Source: Novosphingobium sp.
GTDB taxonomy: Bacteria; Pseudomonadota; Alphaproteobacteria; Sphingomonadales; Sphingomonadaceae
Assembly (NCBI GenBank): GCA_017987575.1
Contig: JAGNTK010000007.1
Location: 1 to 45,882, forward strand
Length of the DNA: 45,882 nucleotides
Reading direction: 5' to 3'
Shown: in pieces, positions 18,160 to 27,034 of the stretch
Layout of the letters: every line of letters starts with the position of its first letter
Numbering within the stretch: the stretch's first letter is position 1
The notes under the pieces: model-generated
Told to the model about the DNA's origin: nothing
What the model saw: the letters and a program-made list of their open reading frames with translations, nothing else
The model's database searches: none
Translations under genes and position numbers: made by a program

Positions 18160-18435
18160 GAAAGAGCCTGCTGCAATACCATTGATCCGCCCTGATTGGG
18201 TTGCAAGAACCCGTGGCAAGGCGCGGCGCGCAGCTGGGGCTGGTTGCCCCTGCAAGAGCCGCAACGCTGTCCACGGGTTCTTGCAACCCAACCCCTCTGG
18301 GGCGGGCCGATTTTGCCGCGTGGACAGCGTTGCTCGTCGGTCACGATGCTTTGGCATCGCTCGCTCCTCGCGCCTCGCCACGAACCAAAATCGGCTCCGT
18401 CATGGCGGGTCAATGGTATTGCAGCAGGCTCATTC
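18160..18435. repeat. Nested inverted-repeat element upstream of thrS
   Basis: This 276-base stretch is built from nested palindromes. The outer arms are 18160-18191 and 18404-18435: 32 bases with two DNA mismatches, one of them a G-U pair in RNA. The inner arms 18196-18216 and 18271-18291 are perfect over 21 bases. A third pair, 18261-18275 with 18319-18333 (15 bases, perfect), overlaps the right inner arm, so those pairings exclude each other. A fourth pair is GCCGATTTTG (18306-18315) with CAAAATCGGC (18386-18395), enclosing a hairpin CGATGC-TTTG-GCATCG at 18344-18359. No convincing protein is encoded. It may be a MITE-like insertion with terminal inverted repeats or a structured leader RNA. 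With the leader peptide it fills the only gap above 300 bases, 18044-18525. Confidence 0.75.
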
Positions 18436-18525
18436 GTATCCCCCGAACCTGTCAAACCTGACGCCGCCCCTTCCGGTGCGCCCCGGCTTGTGCCAAAGCG
18501 CCCGGCAAGAACGACGAGAGTAACC

Positions 18526-20520
18526 ATGTCAGACCAGTTCAAGATCAGCCTTCCCGATGGTTCGGTGCGTGAAATGCCGGCCGGTTCGACCCCTGCCGAT
18601 GTTGCTGCGGCGATTGGCCCGGGCCTCGCCAAGGCGGCGCTGGCCGCGCGGATTGACGGTGCGCTCGTCGATCTGACCCTGCCGTTCACCGGCGATGCCA
18701 GCCTCGCGCTGGTCACCGCGCGTGACGAGGCCGATGCGCTTGACCTCGCCCGCCACGATTTCGCCCACGTTCTGGCCGAAGCGGTCCAGGCGCTGTTTCC
18801 GGGCACTCAGATCACCTTCGGGCCGAGCACCGACGACGGGTTCTACTATGACTTCGCGCCAAAGGACCGCGCCTTCACCGACGAAGACCTGCCCGCGATC
18901 GAAGCGCAGATGCGCAAGATTATCACCGCCAACAAGCCGCTGCGCCGCGAAGTGTGGAGCCGTGAGCAACTGATCAGCCGCTGGAAGCAGCAGGGCGAAA
19001 GCTTCAAGGCCGAATGGGCCGCTGAACTGCCGGGCGATGAACCGCTGACGGTTTACTGGTCGGGCGATGACTGGCTCGATATGTGCCGCGGGCCGCATCT
19101 GCCCAGCACCGGTAAGCTCGATCCCAATGCCTTCAAGCTGACGCGGGTTTCGGGCGCCTATTGGCGCGGCGATCAGGCCAATGCGATGCTCAGCCGAATC
19201 TATGGCACCGGCTGGCTTAACAAGAAGCAGCTTGAGGAGCACCTCCACCGGCTTGAAGAAGCCGCCAAGCGCGACCACCGCAAGCTTGGTGCCGAGATGG
19301 ATCTGTTCCACCTGCAGAGCGAGGCCCATGGCTCGGTCTTCTGGCACCCCAAGGGCTATCTGATCTGGCGGCAACTGGAGGCCTATATGCGCCGCCGCCT
19401 GGATGCGGCCGGCTATGTTGAGGTCAAGACTCCGCAGGTGATGGATGCACGCCAGTGGGAGCAATCGGGCCATTGGGGCAAGTACCGCGAAAACATGTTC
19501 GTGATCCCTGACGAGGTACCCAACACCGAGGACGAAGGCCCGGTTATCTCTGGCGATGCCGACTGGATGGCGCTGAAGCCGATGAACTGCCCGGCCCACG
19601 TGCTGATCTTCAAGCAGGGCATCACCAGCTATCGCGACCTGCCGCTGCGGATGGCCGAATTTGGCTGCTGCCACCGCAACGAGCCGCACGGCGCGCTGCA
19701 CGGCATCATGCGGGTCCGCCAGTTCACCCAGGATGACGCGCATATCTTCGTGCGCGAGGACCAGCTGGTTCAGGAAGTCCGCGATTTCTGCGACCTGCTC
19801 GACAGCGTCTATCACGACCTTGGGTTCGACAAGTACGCGATCAAGCTGGCACTCCGCCCGGACAAGCGGTTCGGTTCCGAAGAAATGTGGGACAAGGCCG
19901 AACAGGAACTGCGCGACGCGGTTGCCGCATCGGGCCGGGCGACTGACGAATACGGTTGGGAGGAACTGCCGGGCGAAGGCGCGTTCTATGCTCCCAAGCT
20001 GGAATTCCACCTGACCGATGCGATCGGCCGGACCTGGCAGGTCGGCACGATTCAGTCCGACCGAGTGCTGCCCGAACGGCTTGACGCGCACTACATCGCC
20101 GAAGACGGGGCCAAGCACCGCCCGGTGATGCTGCACCGCGCAATTCTCGGCACGTTCGAGCGGTTCATCGGCATCCTGATCGAGCATTTCGCCGGCCGCC
20201 TGCCGGTCTGGCTCGCTCCGGTGCAGGCGGTGGTTGCAACGATCGTGTCCGACGCCGATGGCTATGCCGAAGACGTTACAGCGCAGCTCAAGGCCGCCGG
20301 GATCCGCGTCGAAACCGACCTTCGCAACGAGAAGATCAACTACAAGGTCCGCGAACACTCGCTGCAAAAGGTCCCGCACCTGCTGGTGGTGGGCAAGCGC
20401 GAGGCCGAAGAAGGCACCGTCGCGGTCCGCACGCTCGGCGCGGAATACCAGAAGGTCATGCCGCTGGCTGAGGCGATCGCGATGCTGCAGGGTGAAGCCT
20501 GCCCGCCGGATCTGCGTTGA
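18526..20520 (+). CDS. thrS: Threonine--tRNA ligase
   Basis: ThrS charges tRNA-Thr in the cytoplasm. The start at 18526 ([12 protein letters not shown]) gives 664 residues, the usual length; the longer frame from 18196 runs through the palindromic element and is not coding. Domains in order: TGS domain (about residues 1-65), editing/SAD domain with [12 protein letters not shown] and the later [10 protein letters not shown], the class II core with [23 protein letters not shown] and [27 protein letters not shown], and the C-terminal anticodon-binding domain (from about residue 560). The gene is preceded by a threonine-rich leader peptide, suggesting attenuation control. It overlaps the following TauE/SafE gene by 4 bases. 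Confidence 0.97.
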   Translation: MSDQFKISLPDGSVREMPAGSTPADVAAAIGPGLAKAALAARIDGALVDLTLPFTGDASLALVTARDEADALDLARHDFAHVLAEAVQALFPGTQITFGPSTDDGFYYDFAPKDRAFTDEDLPAIEAQMRKIITANKPLRREVWSREQLISRWKQQGESFKAEWAAELPGDEPLTVYWSGDDWLDMCRGPHLPSTGKLDPNAFKLTRVSGAYWRGDQANAMLSRIYGTGWLNKKQLEEHLHRLEEAAKRDHRKLGAEMDLFHLQSEAHGSVFWHPKGYLIWRQLEAYMRRRLDAAGYVEVKTPQVMDARQWEQSGHWGKYRENMFVIPDEVPNTEDEGPVISGDADWMALKPMNCPAHVLIFKQGITSYRDLPLRMAEFGCCHRNEPHGALHGIMRVRQFTQDDAHIFVREDQLVQEVRDFCDLLDSVYHDLGFDKYAIKLALRPDKRFGSEEMWDKAEQELRDAVAASGRATDEYGWEELPGEGAFYAPKLEFHLTDAIGRTWQVGTIQSDRVLPERLDAHYIAEDGAKHRPVMLHRAILGTFERFIGILIEHFAGRLPVWLAPVQAVVATIVSDADGYAEDVTAQLKAAGIRVETDLRNEKINYKVREHSLQKVPHLLVVGKREAEEGTVAVRTLGAEYQKVMPLAEAIAMLQGEACPPDLR

Positions 20521-21263
20521 TCCTCGGCCTGACCGAAGTCCAGATCGGCGTTGCCCTTGGGGCGGCGTTGGGGGCGGCATTCGTGCGCGGGCTGGCCGGG
20601 TTCGGGATGGCGATCTTGCTGGTCCCGGTGCTCGGCCTCGCCGTGCCGCCAGCCGAAGCGGTGGTGGTGGCAAACTGGCTGGGGCTGCTGATCGGGCTGG
20701 TTGGCCTCAAAAAGATCATCGGCGCCAGTGAGCGCAGCGCCTTCATCATATCCGGAGTTGCGGTGGCCGCGACGCCGGTCGGGGTCTGGCTGCTGGCGGT
20801 GACCGATCCGGCGCTGGCGCGGCTGCTGATCGCGCTGATCGCGCTCGGCTCCTTCGTGCTGGTGCTGCTGCCCAAGCGGCCGGCGCATCATGTTCCGGGC
20901 ACCGCCGAGACCGGCGCGACCGGTCTGGTTTCGGGGGTGCTGACCGGGTTTGCCGGCATGCCGGGGCCGCCGGTGGTGCCCTATTATCTGCGCCGCGCGA
21001 TCACGCCGACACTCGCCCGGGCTTCGATGATGACGATCTTCATGGCCACCTCAATCGCAGGGGTGCTTTCCGCACTGGCGCTGGGTGTCGCAACATGGCG
21101 CGAACCGGCCTTTGCGGCTGTGCTGTTTCCGGCGGTTCTGCTGGGCAACTGGCTGGGACATCTGGCCTTTGGCAAGGTCAGCGATACCGCTTGGCGGACC
21201 TTTACCGGCGGTGTCTTGGGACTGGCCGCAGTGGCCGCGCTGTGGAAGCTGTTACAGGCCTAG
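20517..21263 (+). CDS. TauE/SafE family membrane transporter
   Basis: The 248-residue protein is almost entirely hydrophobic with about eight helices. It has the two-repeat pattern of the family: [18 protein letters not shown] near the N-terminus and [20 protein letters not shown] in the second half. TauE/SafE proteins are presumed exporters of sulfite or other sulfur-containing or organic anions. The start is a TTG that overlaps the thrS stop (TTGA, 20517-20520), so translation is probably coupled to thrS; no upstream ATG is available. A functional link to ThrS is not obvious. It is only about 45% as hydrophobic-loop-rich as a full exporter pair would be, so the substrate remains open. Confidence 0.78.
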   Translation: MILGLTEVQIGVALGAALGAAFVRGLAGFGMAILLVPVLGLAVPPAEAVVVANWLGLLIGLVGLKKIIGASERSAFIISGVAVAATPVGVWLLAVTDPALARLLIALIALGSFVLVLLPKRPAHHVPGTAETGATGLVSGVLTGFAGMPGPPVVPYYLRRAITPTLARASMMTIFMATSIAGVLSALALGVATWREPAFAAVLFPAVLLGNWLGHLAFGKVSDTAWRTFTGGVLGLAAVAALWKLLQA

Positions 21264-21386
21264 CGCGGGCAGGGCTTGCCCGGCAGCGATCAGTGCAGCC
21301 GCACAGCCCAGCACCAGAAACTGGCGCAGCAGCTCCGCCGCATTGGGCAGCGGGCGGGAGGCAGCAAGGGCAAGGACGCGGGCCAT
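21252..21386 (-). CDS. Possible 44-aa single-helix membrane microprotein
   Basis: A short frame on the minus strand runs from ATG at 21386 to TAA at 21252, filling the gap between the TauE/SafE gene and the acyl-CoA synthetase and overlapping the TauE end by 12 bases. It begins MARVLALAASRPLPNAAELL and continues into one hydrophobic helix (FLVLGCAAALIAAG). No strong ribosome-binding site is seen. The frame lies in the same direction as the acyl-CoA synthetase, which ends 40 bases upstream of it. It may be a real microprotein or chance in GC-rich DNA. No family was recognised. Confidence 0.3.
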   Translation of the reverse strand: MARVLALAASRPLPNAAELLRQFLVLGCAAALIAAGQALPALGL

Positions 21387-21426
21387 GGCCAGCTTATCAG
21401 CCTGCACCCGTTACCGAATGGTAAAT

Positions 21427-23166
21427 TCAGACCGCTTCAAACAGCGCCTTCAAATCCTTTTTCAGGATCTTGCCATTGGCATTGCGCGGCAGAGTTTCGC
21501 CATGAAACAGGATCCGCACCGGAACTTTGAAAGCCGCTAGCCGCTCGCGGACATGGCTTTGTAATTCGGCTTCGCTGGCCGCCATGCCCGCTGACAGATG
21601 CACCACGGCAGCAGGTTCCTCACCCAGCGTGCGGTGCGGAATGCCCACCACGGCCGCGTCCATCACCGCCGGGTGATCGTAGAGCGCATTTTCAACCTCT
21701 GAGGAATAAATGTTCTCGCCGCCCCGGATCACAATGTCCTTGGCCCGGTCGGCGATGAAGCAGAAGCCCTCGTCATCGAGAAAGGCCAAGTCGCCGGTAC
21801 GGACCCAGCCGTCGATGAACGTGGCCGCACTCGCTTCCGGGTTCTGCCAGTAACCCGCGACGATCATCGGCCCGCGCGCCCACAGTTCGCCGATGGTGCC
21901 GACTGGCAGGACCGTAACCCCGTCCTCGTCCCGGATCTCGAGGTCAGCCGTTGCCACGGCCGGACCGCAGCTGGTCGGGCGGTTCAAGTAATCTTCGCCC
22001 GAATGGGTGGTGACGGTCGCGGTGGTTTCGGTCATGCCCCAGCCGTTGCCGGGCAGTGCGCCGAATTCCTCATAAATCCGCCGGACCAGCTCGGGCGCGG
22101 ATGGTGCGCCGCCGTAACCGATCGTCTCAAGGCTGGAGAGATCGTAGTTCGCCCGGTCAGGGTGCTCGAGCAATTGCCAGGCAATCGTCGGCACCCCGCC
22201 GGTTGCGTTGACCTTTTCGCGCTCGATAATCCCGAAGGCCTGCACCGGATCCCACTTGTACATGAAGATCAGCGTGTGCCCGCCGGCGATCGCACCCATC
22301 ATCGTCGCAGAGCACGCCGTGGCGTGGAACAGCGGGATCACGGTCAGCATCGTTTTGCGGGTCGGTGCTGGCAATGCCTCGCCCCGGCGCAAGACGCTGC
22401 GGGCGGCGGCATAACCGCTCGACAGGATATTGGTGGTCAGGTTCCGGTGGGTGCCGAGCGCGCCCTTGGGATTGCCGGTGGTGCCGGAAGTATAGAGGAT
22501 CGTCGCCGGATCATCTGCGGCAATCGCGACGTCCGGCAGATCGGTATCGGGAAGCGCGGACCAGCCTGCCGAACTGCCAATGATGTCTTCCAGCCGGGTC
22601 GCCCCCGGCACTGCTCCGTCTGCGCGCGCCACCAACACCTGTTCGAGCGCGGGCAGTTCGGCAAAGTGCGGTGCCGCCCGGTCCAGCCGTTCGGGATCGC
22701 AGATCAGCACCTTGGCACCTGAGTTCGACAAGCCGTAGCTCAGCTCTGGCCCGGTCCACCAGGCGTTAAGCGGCACGCAGATTGCGCCAATGGCGGCGAT
22801 CGCAAAGAACGCCACCGGCCATTCGGGCAGGTTGCGCATCGCCAGCGCGACCCGGTCCCCTTTGCCCACACCTTGGGCCTGCAAATGCGCCGCCAGCAGG
22901 GCGGTGGCGCGAAACCAGGCATCAAACGAAACCCGTTCGTCCTCATAGATCAGGAAGGTGGCGTCGCCATGCTGACGCCCGGCCCGGGCCAGTTCGGCCA
23001 GATTGGGATGGGCATTTTTCCAGACCCGCGTCGGCACACCGCGAATCTCGACCCATTCCATTTCGAACGGCATGCCCGGCGCGCACAGCTGGTTCTGCAC
23101 ATCGGCCACGCTGCAAGCTGGCCAGCTGGCTGGAATGGTCATGGCTTCGTCTGCTTGGGTGTTCAC
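21427..23166 (-). CDS. AMP-dependent acyl-CoA synthetase/ligase
   Basis: I start at GTG 23166, which follows GGAGGGGAGA; this gives 579 residues. Adenylate-forming motifs are complete: ILYTSGTTGNPKGALGTHRNL (ATP loop), GWGMTETTATVTTHSGE, GWVRTGDLAFLDDEGF and the C-terminal NGKILKKDL with the catalytic lysine. These define the ANL superfamily acyl-CoA ligases that activate carboxylic acids through an acyl-adenylate. The substrate may be a fatty or aromatic acid and cannot be fixed from sequence. The upstream ATG frame to 23229 has no ribosome-binding site and crosses a stem-loop. It lies downstream of the sulfide-oxidation operon on the same strand, but 67 bases and a hairpin separate them. 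Confidence 0.88.
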   Translation of the reverse strand: MNTQADEAMTIPASWPACSVADVQNQLCAPGMPFEMEWVEIRGVPTRVWKNAHPNLAELARAGRQHGDATFLIYEDERVSFDAWFRATALLAAHLQAQGVGKGDRVALAMRNLPEWPVAFFAIAAIGAICVPLNAWWTGPELSYGLSNSGAKVLICDPERLDRAAPHFAELPALEQVLVARADGAVPGATRLEDIIGSSAGWSALPDTDLPDVAIAADDPATILYTSGTTGNPKGALGTHRNLTTNILSSGYAAARSVLRRGEALPAPTRKTMLTVIPLFHATACSATMMGAIAGGHTLIFMYKWDPVQAFGIIEREKVNATGGVPTIAWQLLEHPDRANYDLSSLETIGYGGAPSAPELVRRIYEEFGALPGNGWGMTETTATVTTHSGEDYLNRPTSCGPAVATADLEIRDEDGVTVLPVGTIGELWARGPMIVAGYWQNPEASAATFIDGWVRTGDLAFLDDEGFCFIADRAKDIVIRGGENIYSSEVENALYDHPAVMDAAVVGIPHRTLGEEPAAVVHLSAGMAASEAELQSHVRERLAAFKVPVRILFHGETLPRNANGKILKKDLKALFEAV

Positions 23167-23188
23167 GCTCTCCCCTCCCTCGGGAATA

Positions 23189-23219
23189 TCTGCTTTGCGC
23201 CTTGGTAGCGCAAAGCAGA
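23189..23219 (-). terminator. Perfect 12-bp stem-loop between tauE and the acyl-CoA synthetase
   Basis: TCTGCTTTGCGC (23189-23200) and GCGCAAAGCAGA (23208-23219) form a perfect stem with a 7-base loop, just after the end of the second tauE gene. No run of U follows on the minus strand, so it may be a weak terminator or an mRNA-stabilising or processing structure rather than a classic intrinsic terminator. Confidence 0.5.
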
Positions 23220-23233
23220 CCTCGCACAAGGGC

Positions 23234-24019
23234 TCAAGCGCTGATCGCGAGCCAGCTTTTTGCGAGCGTGTAAAGCGCGACCACTACGATCATCACGGCG
23301 AACAGGCTGTTCAGCAGGCCCTTGCTGCCCGCCAGCCGGGTCGACACGCGGGTTCCGGCCAGGCTGCCGAGCACGCCCCCGGCAATGAAGCTGCCGGCAA
23401 TCGCCCAATCGACCAGACCCGAAGCCGCGTAGTTGAGCGCGGTGGTCAGCCCGAATGCGCTGACCGCGACCAGCGAGGTCCCGATGGCGCGGTAGATCGG
23501 CATGGCCGTCGATGCGATCAGCCCCGGCACAATCAGGAACCCGCCACCGATCCCAAAAAAGCCCGAAAGCACCCCGGTACCAAACCCGAATCCGGCTACC
23601 TTGGGGAAATTGTCGCGATTGCAGACCACGCCTTCAATCCCGACATCGCCGCGCCCACGGAACATCAGTCCGGCCACAACCAGCATCAGCAAGGCAAACA
23701 GGAACAGCAGCTTTTGCCCGTCAACCGCCATGCCGATCGTCGATCCAGCCAGCGCCCCGATCACCCCAGCCAAGGCATAGGCCCCGCCGCAGCGCCAGTT
23801 GACGTTGCGGCTGCGGGCATGGCTGGCAAGACCAGCCAGGGCATTGACAGCCACCGCCAGCGCCGCAGTGCCGATCGCCAGATGCGGGCTTTTGACCCCG
23901 ACCACATAGACCATCAGCGGGACCGCCAGGATCGATCCGCCGCCGCCAACCAGACCCAGCGTGAACCCCACGGCCACTCCGCTCAAAGCTGCCAGCAGGG
24001 CTTGTGCAGTATCTATCAC
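23234..24019 (-). CDS. TauE/SafE family sulfite/sulfur anion exporter (sulfide operon)
   Basis: The 261-residue integral membrane protein has about eight helices and both family repeats: GVAVGFTLGLVGGGGSILAVPLMVYVVGV near the N-terminus and FGTGVLSGFFGIGGGFLIVPGLI in the second half. The GTG start overlaps the stop of the persulfide dioxygenase gene (GTGA, 24019-24016). In BigR-type operons a TauE-like protein accompanies persulfide dioxygenase and is thought to export sulfite, the product of that enzyme, from the cytoplasm. Its place at the end of an sqr-DUF2892-dioxygenase-tauE operon supports that role here. Family sure; substrate inferred from context. Confidence 0.85.
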   Translation of the reverse strand: MIDTAQALLAALSGVAVGFTLGLVGGGGSILAVPLMVYVVGVKSPHLAIGTAALAVAVNALAGLASHARSRNVNWRCGGAYALAGVIGALAGSTIGMAVDGQKLLFLFALLMLVVAGLMFRGRGDVGIEGVVCNRDNFPKVAGFGFGTGVLSGFFGIGGGFLIVPGLIASTAMPIYRAIGTSLVAVSAFGLTTALNYAASGLVDWAIAGSFIAGGVLGSLAGTRVSTRLAGSKGLLNSLFAVMIVVVALYTLAKSWLAISA

Positions 24020-24939
24020 AGCAAGTTGAGCGGCAGCTTGAGGTAGCTGACTCCGTTCGCCTCAGGCTCGGGCAGGTGGCCCGCACGGATATTGACCTGC
24101 ACTGACGGGAGGATCAGGCGCGGCATCGCCAAAGTGGCATCGCGGGCCTCACGCATGGTTACGAAAGCATCCTCGCTGATGCCTTGCCGGACCTGAATAT
24201 TGCCATCCCGCTGCGCTGCGATGGTGGTTTCCCAAACGTAATCCTGACGGTCCGGGCCAAGGTAGTCGTGGCACAGGAACACCTTGGTCTCGTCCGGCAG
24301 TTCCATCAGGCGGCGGATCGAGCGATAGAGCGTGCGCGCATTGCCGCCGGGGAAATCACAGCGGGCCGTGCCATAGTCAGGCATGAACAGGGTATCGCCG
24401 ACGAACACCGCATCGCCGATGATATAGGCCAGACAGGCGGGCGTATGCCCCGGAACATGCAGCGCCATCGCCGGGATTGCGCCCAGCATGAACGGCGCGC
24501 CATCAGCCATCAACTGATCGAACTGCGAGCCATCAACGGCAAAACTGGCAGGTTCGTTGAACACCTTGGCAAAGGTCTGCTGAACGGTGGTTATCGCCGC
24601 ACCGATAACGATCTTGCCGCCGAGCTGAGCCTGAAGGAACGGTGCTGCCGAAAGGTGATCGGCGTGGGCGTGGGTTTCAAGAATCCAGTCCACCACAAGT
24701 CCCTCGGCCTTGACATAGGCCACCACCGCTTCTGCCGAAGCGGTCTTTGTCCGGCCAGATGGCTGATCGAAATCGAGCACCGAATCGATGATCGCTGCGC
24801 GCCGGGTTGCGGGATCGTGGACCACGTGGGTGGCCGTAAAAGTTGGCTCGTCAAAGAAGGTCTTCACTACCGGCACTTGCCTGCCAGACCGAGCTGCTTC
24901 GACCTGCTGGATGGCTTGAGCAAGAACCGTGTCGGTCAT
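24016..24939 (-). CDS. Persulfide dioxygenase, metallo-beta-lactamase fold (ETHE1/Blh-like)
   Basis: The enzyme oxidises glutathione persulfide to sulfite and glutathione with one iron. The 307-residue protein has the metal motif THAHADHLSAA (His90, His92, Asp94, His95), HVPGHTPAC (His161, His165), GDTLFMPDYGTARCDFPGG (Asp182, Asp195) and LCHDY. TARCDFPGG is typical of persulfide dioxygenases and of the Blh proteins of BigR operons. No DUF442 or rhodanese domain is fused to it; a rhodanese is encoded separately across the divergent promoter. The ATG is preceded by AAAGGA. Placement downstream of sqr and upstream of tauE fits the pathway sulfide to persulfide to sulfite to export. Confidence 0.9.
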   Translation of the reverse strand: MTDTVLAQAIQQVEAARSGRQVPVVKTFFDEPTFTATHVVHDPATRRAAIIDSVLDFDQPSGRTKTASAEAVVAYVKAEGLVVDWILETHAHADHLSAAPFLQAQLGGKIVIGAAITTVQQTFAKVFNEPASFAVDGSQFDQLMADGAPFMLGAIPAMALHVPGHTPACLAYIIGDAVFVGDTLFMPDYGTARCDFPGGNARTLYRSIRRLMELPDETKVFLCHDYLGPDRQDYVWETTIAAQRDGNIQVRQGISEDAFVTMREARDATLAMPRLILPSVQVNIRAGHLPEPEANGVSYLKLPLNLL

Positions 24940-25033
24940 GATCGAGTCCTTTGATCGGGAAGATGCCCTGCGCCGCCACGGTGGGGGCTATGGCGACGCA
25001 GGACAAGGGGGAAGAGCGGATGCGGGCGCCGCG

Positions 25034-25237
25034 TCAGTCGAATGACGCGCCGGGCTTCATACCCAGCTTCTTGAAAATCAGCGCTGCCGGGCACCAGCCG
25101 GTGAAACTGGCCTGCAGCATGTTGAGTCCGGCAAATGCGGTCAGCCATAGCCAGCCCGGATGAACCCAGTGGGCCAGCGTCAGACTGAGCAGAACGACAA
25201 ACCCGGCGAACCGGAACACGGCGGAATCGAGAGTCAT
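25034..25237 (-). CDS. DUF2892 (YgaP-like) small inner-membrane protein
   Basis: The protein has 67 residues with two hydrophobic helices separated by a short turn (FAGFVVLLSLTLAHWVHP and WLWLTAFAGLNMLQASFTG), then WCPAALIFKKLGMKPG. This is the DUF2892 pattern, found as the membrane part of the rhodanese YgaP and as a free small protein next to sulfide-oxidation genes. The conserved cysteine in TGWCP is present. It starts 12 bases after the sqr stop, with AAGGACA as ribosome-binding site. A role in moving or holding sulfane sulfur or thiocyanate at the membrane is suggested by the family; it is not shown by the sequence. Confidence 0.85.
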   Translation of the reverse strand: MTLDSAVFRFAGFVVLLSLTLAHWVHPGWLWLTAFAGLNMLQASFTGWCPAALIFKKLGMKPGASFD

Positions 25238-25249
25238 CGGATTCTGTCC

Positions 25250-26530
25250 TTACTTGAAGCGCAACTTGCGGATGCCGAGCGCGTGCAGTGCGAGTTTTTC
25301 GTAGAATGGTTCGCTTTGCCCGCTCCGGATCTTGTGGATGAAGTATTTCTCGAACCCGATCTTGGCCAAATGGACCCACTTGCCCTCGCTCGACCAGTTG
25401 AGATTGCGCGGCGGGATCTGCGGCTGGGCGACAAAGGCCACCCCGCCATCGCCGAAATCGGCGAGGCAGACCGCGTTCCAGGTTGCCTCTTCCGCAGGTT
25501 CCTTGCCCGCCAGTTCCAGCTTGAGATTGGCGGCAATCGCGGTGACCATCGATTCGATCATGAACCCGGTCTTGGGCACGCCGACAGGCACCGGCGTCGG
25601 CCCGATTGGCGGGATCGCTACGCAAACCCCCAGCGAGTAGACGTTCTTGAAAGTGGGGTTGCGCTGGTGCTTGTCGGCCAGAATAAACCCGCGCGGATTG
25701 GTCAGGCCTTCGATGCCATAGACTGCAGGAACGCCGCGAAACGCGGGGAGGATCATCGAAAAGCCAAACGGCAGGGTATGCTCGGCCTTGGTGGTGCCAT
25801 CCTCAGCCAGTTCGACAACGTGCATGGTGCCGTCCTCAACCTTGGCGATCTTGGCATTGGTGATCCACTTGATGTGGCGATTGCGCATCTCGCTTTCGAG
25901 CAGGCCCTTGGTATCGCCCACCCCGTCCAACCCAAGGTGGCCGATATAGGGCTCGGCAGTTACGAAGGTCATCGGCACACGATCACGAACCTTGCGGCGG
26001 CGCAGTTCGGTTTCGACGATCATGGCAAATTCATAAGCCGGGCCATAGCAGGACGCGCCTTGCGCCGCGCCGATGATGACCGGCTTCGGATCGGCGGCCA
26101 GGCGTTCAAACGCATCGGCGGCATCGCTGGCATGATCGGTGCGGCAGACCGATGCCGTGAACCCATTGGGGCCCAGCCCTTCGACCTCGTCAAAGGCCAG
26201 ATCGGGTCCGGTAGCGATCACGAGATAGTCATAAGGCTGCGAGCTGCCATCGTTCAGCTCGATCCGGTTCTCGGTTGGATGGACCCGTTTGGCGCCAACC
26301 GAGGTGAAGCCGATTCCCTTTTTCGCCATCACGGGTGGCAGGTGAACCTTGATTGCATCCGGTTCGCGCCAGCGCACCGCAACCCACGGGTTTGAAGGCA
26401 CGAACCAATAGTCTTCGCTGTCATTGACGACCATCACCTGGGCCTTGCCCTTGGTTGCGGCCTGAATCTCATAGGCCGCAATGGTGCCGCCAAGGCCTGC
26501 GCCCAGAACCACGATTACCGGTTGTGCCAT
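25250..26530 (-). CDS. sqr: Sulfide:quinone oxidoreductase
   Basis: SQR oxidises sulfide to persulfide or polysulfide at the inner membrane and passes electrons to quinone through FAD. From the ATG at 26530 (preceded by GGAAGGGAAG) the protein has 426 residues. The FAD-binding motif is VLGAGLGGTIAAYE, and the second nucleotide fold is around YDYLVIATGPDL. Cysteines 129, 161 and 355 are spaced like the three redox cysteines of structurally known SQRs. The C-terminal part ends with amphipathic, basic segments suited to membrane attachment. It is the first gene of the leftward sulfide operon and is divergent from the rhodanese gene. A flavocytochrome-c-like relative is the main alternative. Confidence 0.87.
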   Translation of the reverse strand: MAQPVIVVLGAGLGGTIAAYEIQAATKGKAQVMVVNDSEDYWFVPSNPWVAVRWREPDAIKVHLPPVMAKKGIGFTSVGAKRVHPTENRIELNDGSSQPYDYLVIATGPDLAFDEVEGLGPNGFTASVCRTDHASDAADAFERLAADPKPVIIGAAQGASCYGPAYEFAMIVETELRRRKVRDRVPMTFVTAEPYIGHLGLDGVGDTKGLLESEMRNRHIKWITNAKIAKVEDGTMHVVELAEDGTTKAEHTLPFGFSMILPAFRGVPAVYGIEGLTNPRGFILADKHQRNPTFKNVYSLGVCVAIPPIGPTPVPVGVPKTGFMIESMVTAIAANLKLELAGKEPAEEATWNAVCLADFGDGGVAFVAQPQIPPRNLNWSSEGKWVHLAKIGFEKYFIHKIRSGQSEPFYEKLALHALGIRKLRFK

Positions 26531-26588
26531 GTCCACTTCCCTTCCGCCGGTCTCCCCCGGATTTGTGCGGGGAAATCGACTCGGCTCG

Positions 26589-26635
26589 TTATATGCTGCT
26601 TGACTAATATGCACGATACCGCATATAAGCAAGCA
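26589..26635. promoter_or_regulatory. ArsR/BigR-type operator between sqr and the rhodanese gene
   Basis: In the 155-base divergent gap an AT-rich island contains ATATGC at 26591-26596, again at 26607-26612, and the inverted copy GCATAT at 26621-26626. The last two form ATATGC-N8-GCATAT. A wider pair, TGCTTG (26597-26602) and CAAGCA (26630-26635), surrounds them. Dyads with an 8-base spacer and an AT-rich setting are typical of ArsR-family sulfide regulators. The obvious candidate regulator is encoded at 31278-31592. Binding is inferred. Confidence 0.55.
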
Positions 26636-26685
26636 TAAATATTTAGGTGGGGCGATTCCCGCCAAGCTTCAAAGGAACAGCAGCC

Positions 26686-27024
26686 ATGTCTTTCCTCGGT
26701 TTCGGCAAGAGCAAGCACCGTGAACTCAACCCGCGTCAGCTCGACGACATGATTCGGAGCAATCGCGCCATGGTGGTTGATGTGCGCGAGGTCGACGAAT
26801 TCGCCGCTGGTCACATCCCGGGCGCGATCAATCTGCCGCTCTCAGGCTTTCGGGCCAGCCAGCTGCCCGATCCGGGTGACAAGCTGATGGTGCTCAACTG
26901 CGCCGCCGGACGGCGTTCGGCGATGGCGCTGGAAAAGTGTGCGCTCGCTCAGGCGGCAGTCGATACCCATCTGGCTGGCGGCTTCGGCGCATGGCGCGCC
27001 GCCGGCCTTTCGGTCGAAGTCTGA
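26686..27024 (+). CDS. Single-domain rhodanese-like sulfurtransferase
   Basis: The protein has 112 residues and one rhodanese domain. The motifs VVDVREVDEFAAGHIPGAINLPL and the active-site loop NCAAGRRS with Cys72 are present, and GGFGAWRAAGL closes the domain. Rhodaneses carry sulfane sulfur as a cysteine persulfide and pass it to acceptors such as glutathione or to persulfide dioxygenase. The start at 26686 follows AAAGGA; the frame from 26647 has no better site. It is the first gene of the rightward arm and is followed by the RND adaptor after 10 bases. Cytoplasmic, because no signal peptide is seen. Confidence 0.9.
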   Translation: MSFLGFGKSKHRELNPRQLDDMIRSNRAMVVDVREVDEFAAGHIPGAINLPLSGFRASQLPDPGDKLMVLNCAAGRRSAMALEKCALAQAAVDTHLAGGFGAWRAAGLSVEV

Positions 27025-27034
27025 GGAGGGGGTG

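Noticed and set aside
18160..18435. CRISPR array or tRNA gene in the repetitive region
   Set aside because: The repeats are inverted and nested, not regularly spaced direct repeats. No cloverleaf or conserved tRNA boxes were seen, and no cas genes are present.
18196..18525. 110-codon N-terminal extension of thrS and other small frames through the palindromic element
   Set aside because: The translated stretch mirrors itself on both strands because of the inverted repeats, and ThrS begins normally at 18526 with its TGS domain.
18044..18525. T-box riboswitch for thrS
   Set aside because: No T-box sequence was found, and T-boxes are mainly Gram-positive. The Thr-rich leader peptide explains the region better.
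18529..20673. 714-codon open frame on the minus strand opposite thrS
   Set aside because: Complete antisense of a certain thrS gene. The composition is that of a shadow and there is no recognisable domain.
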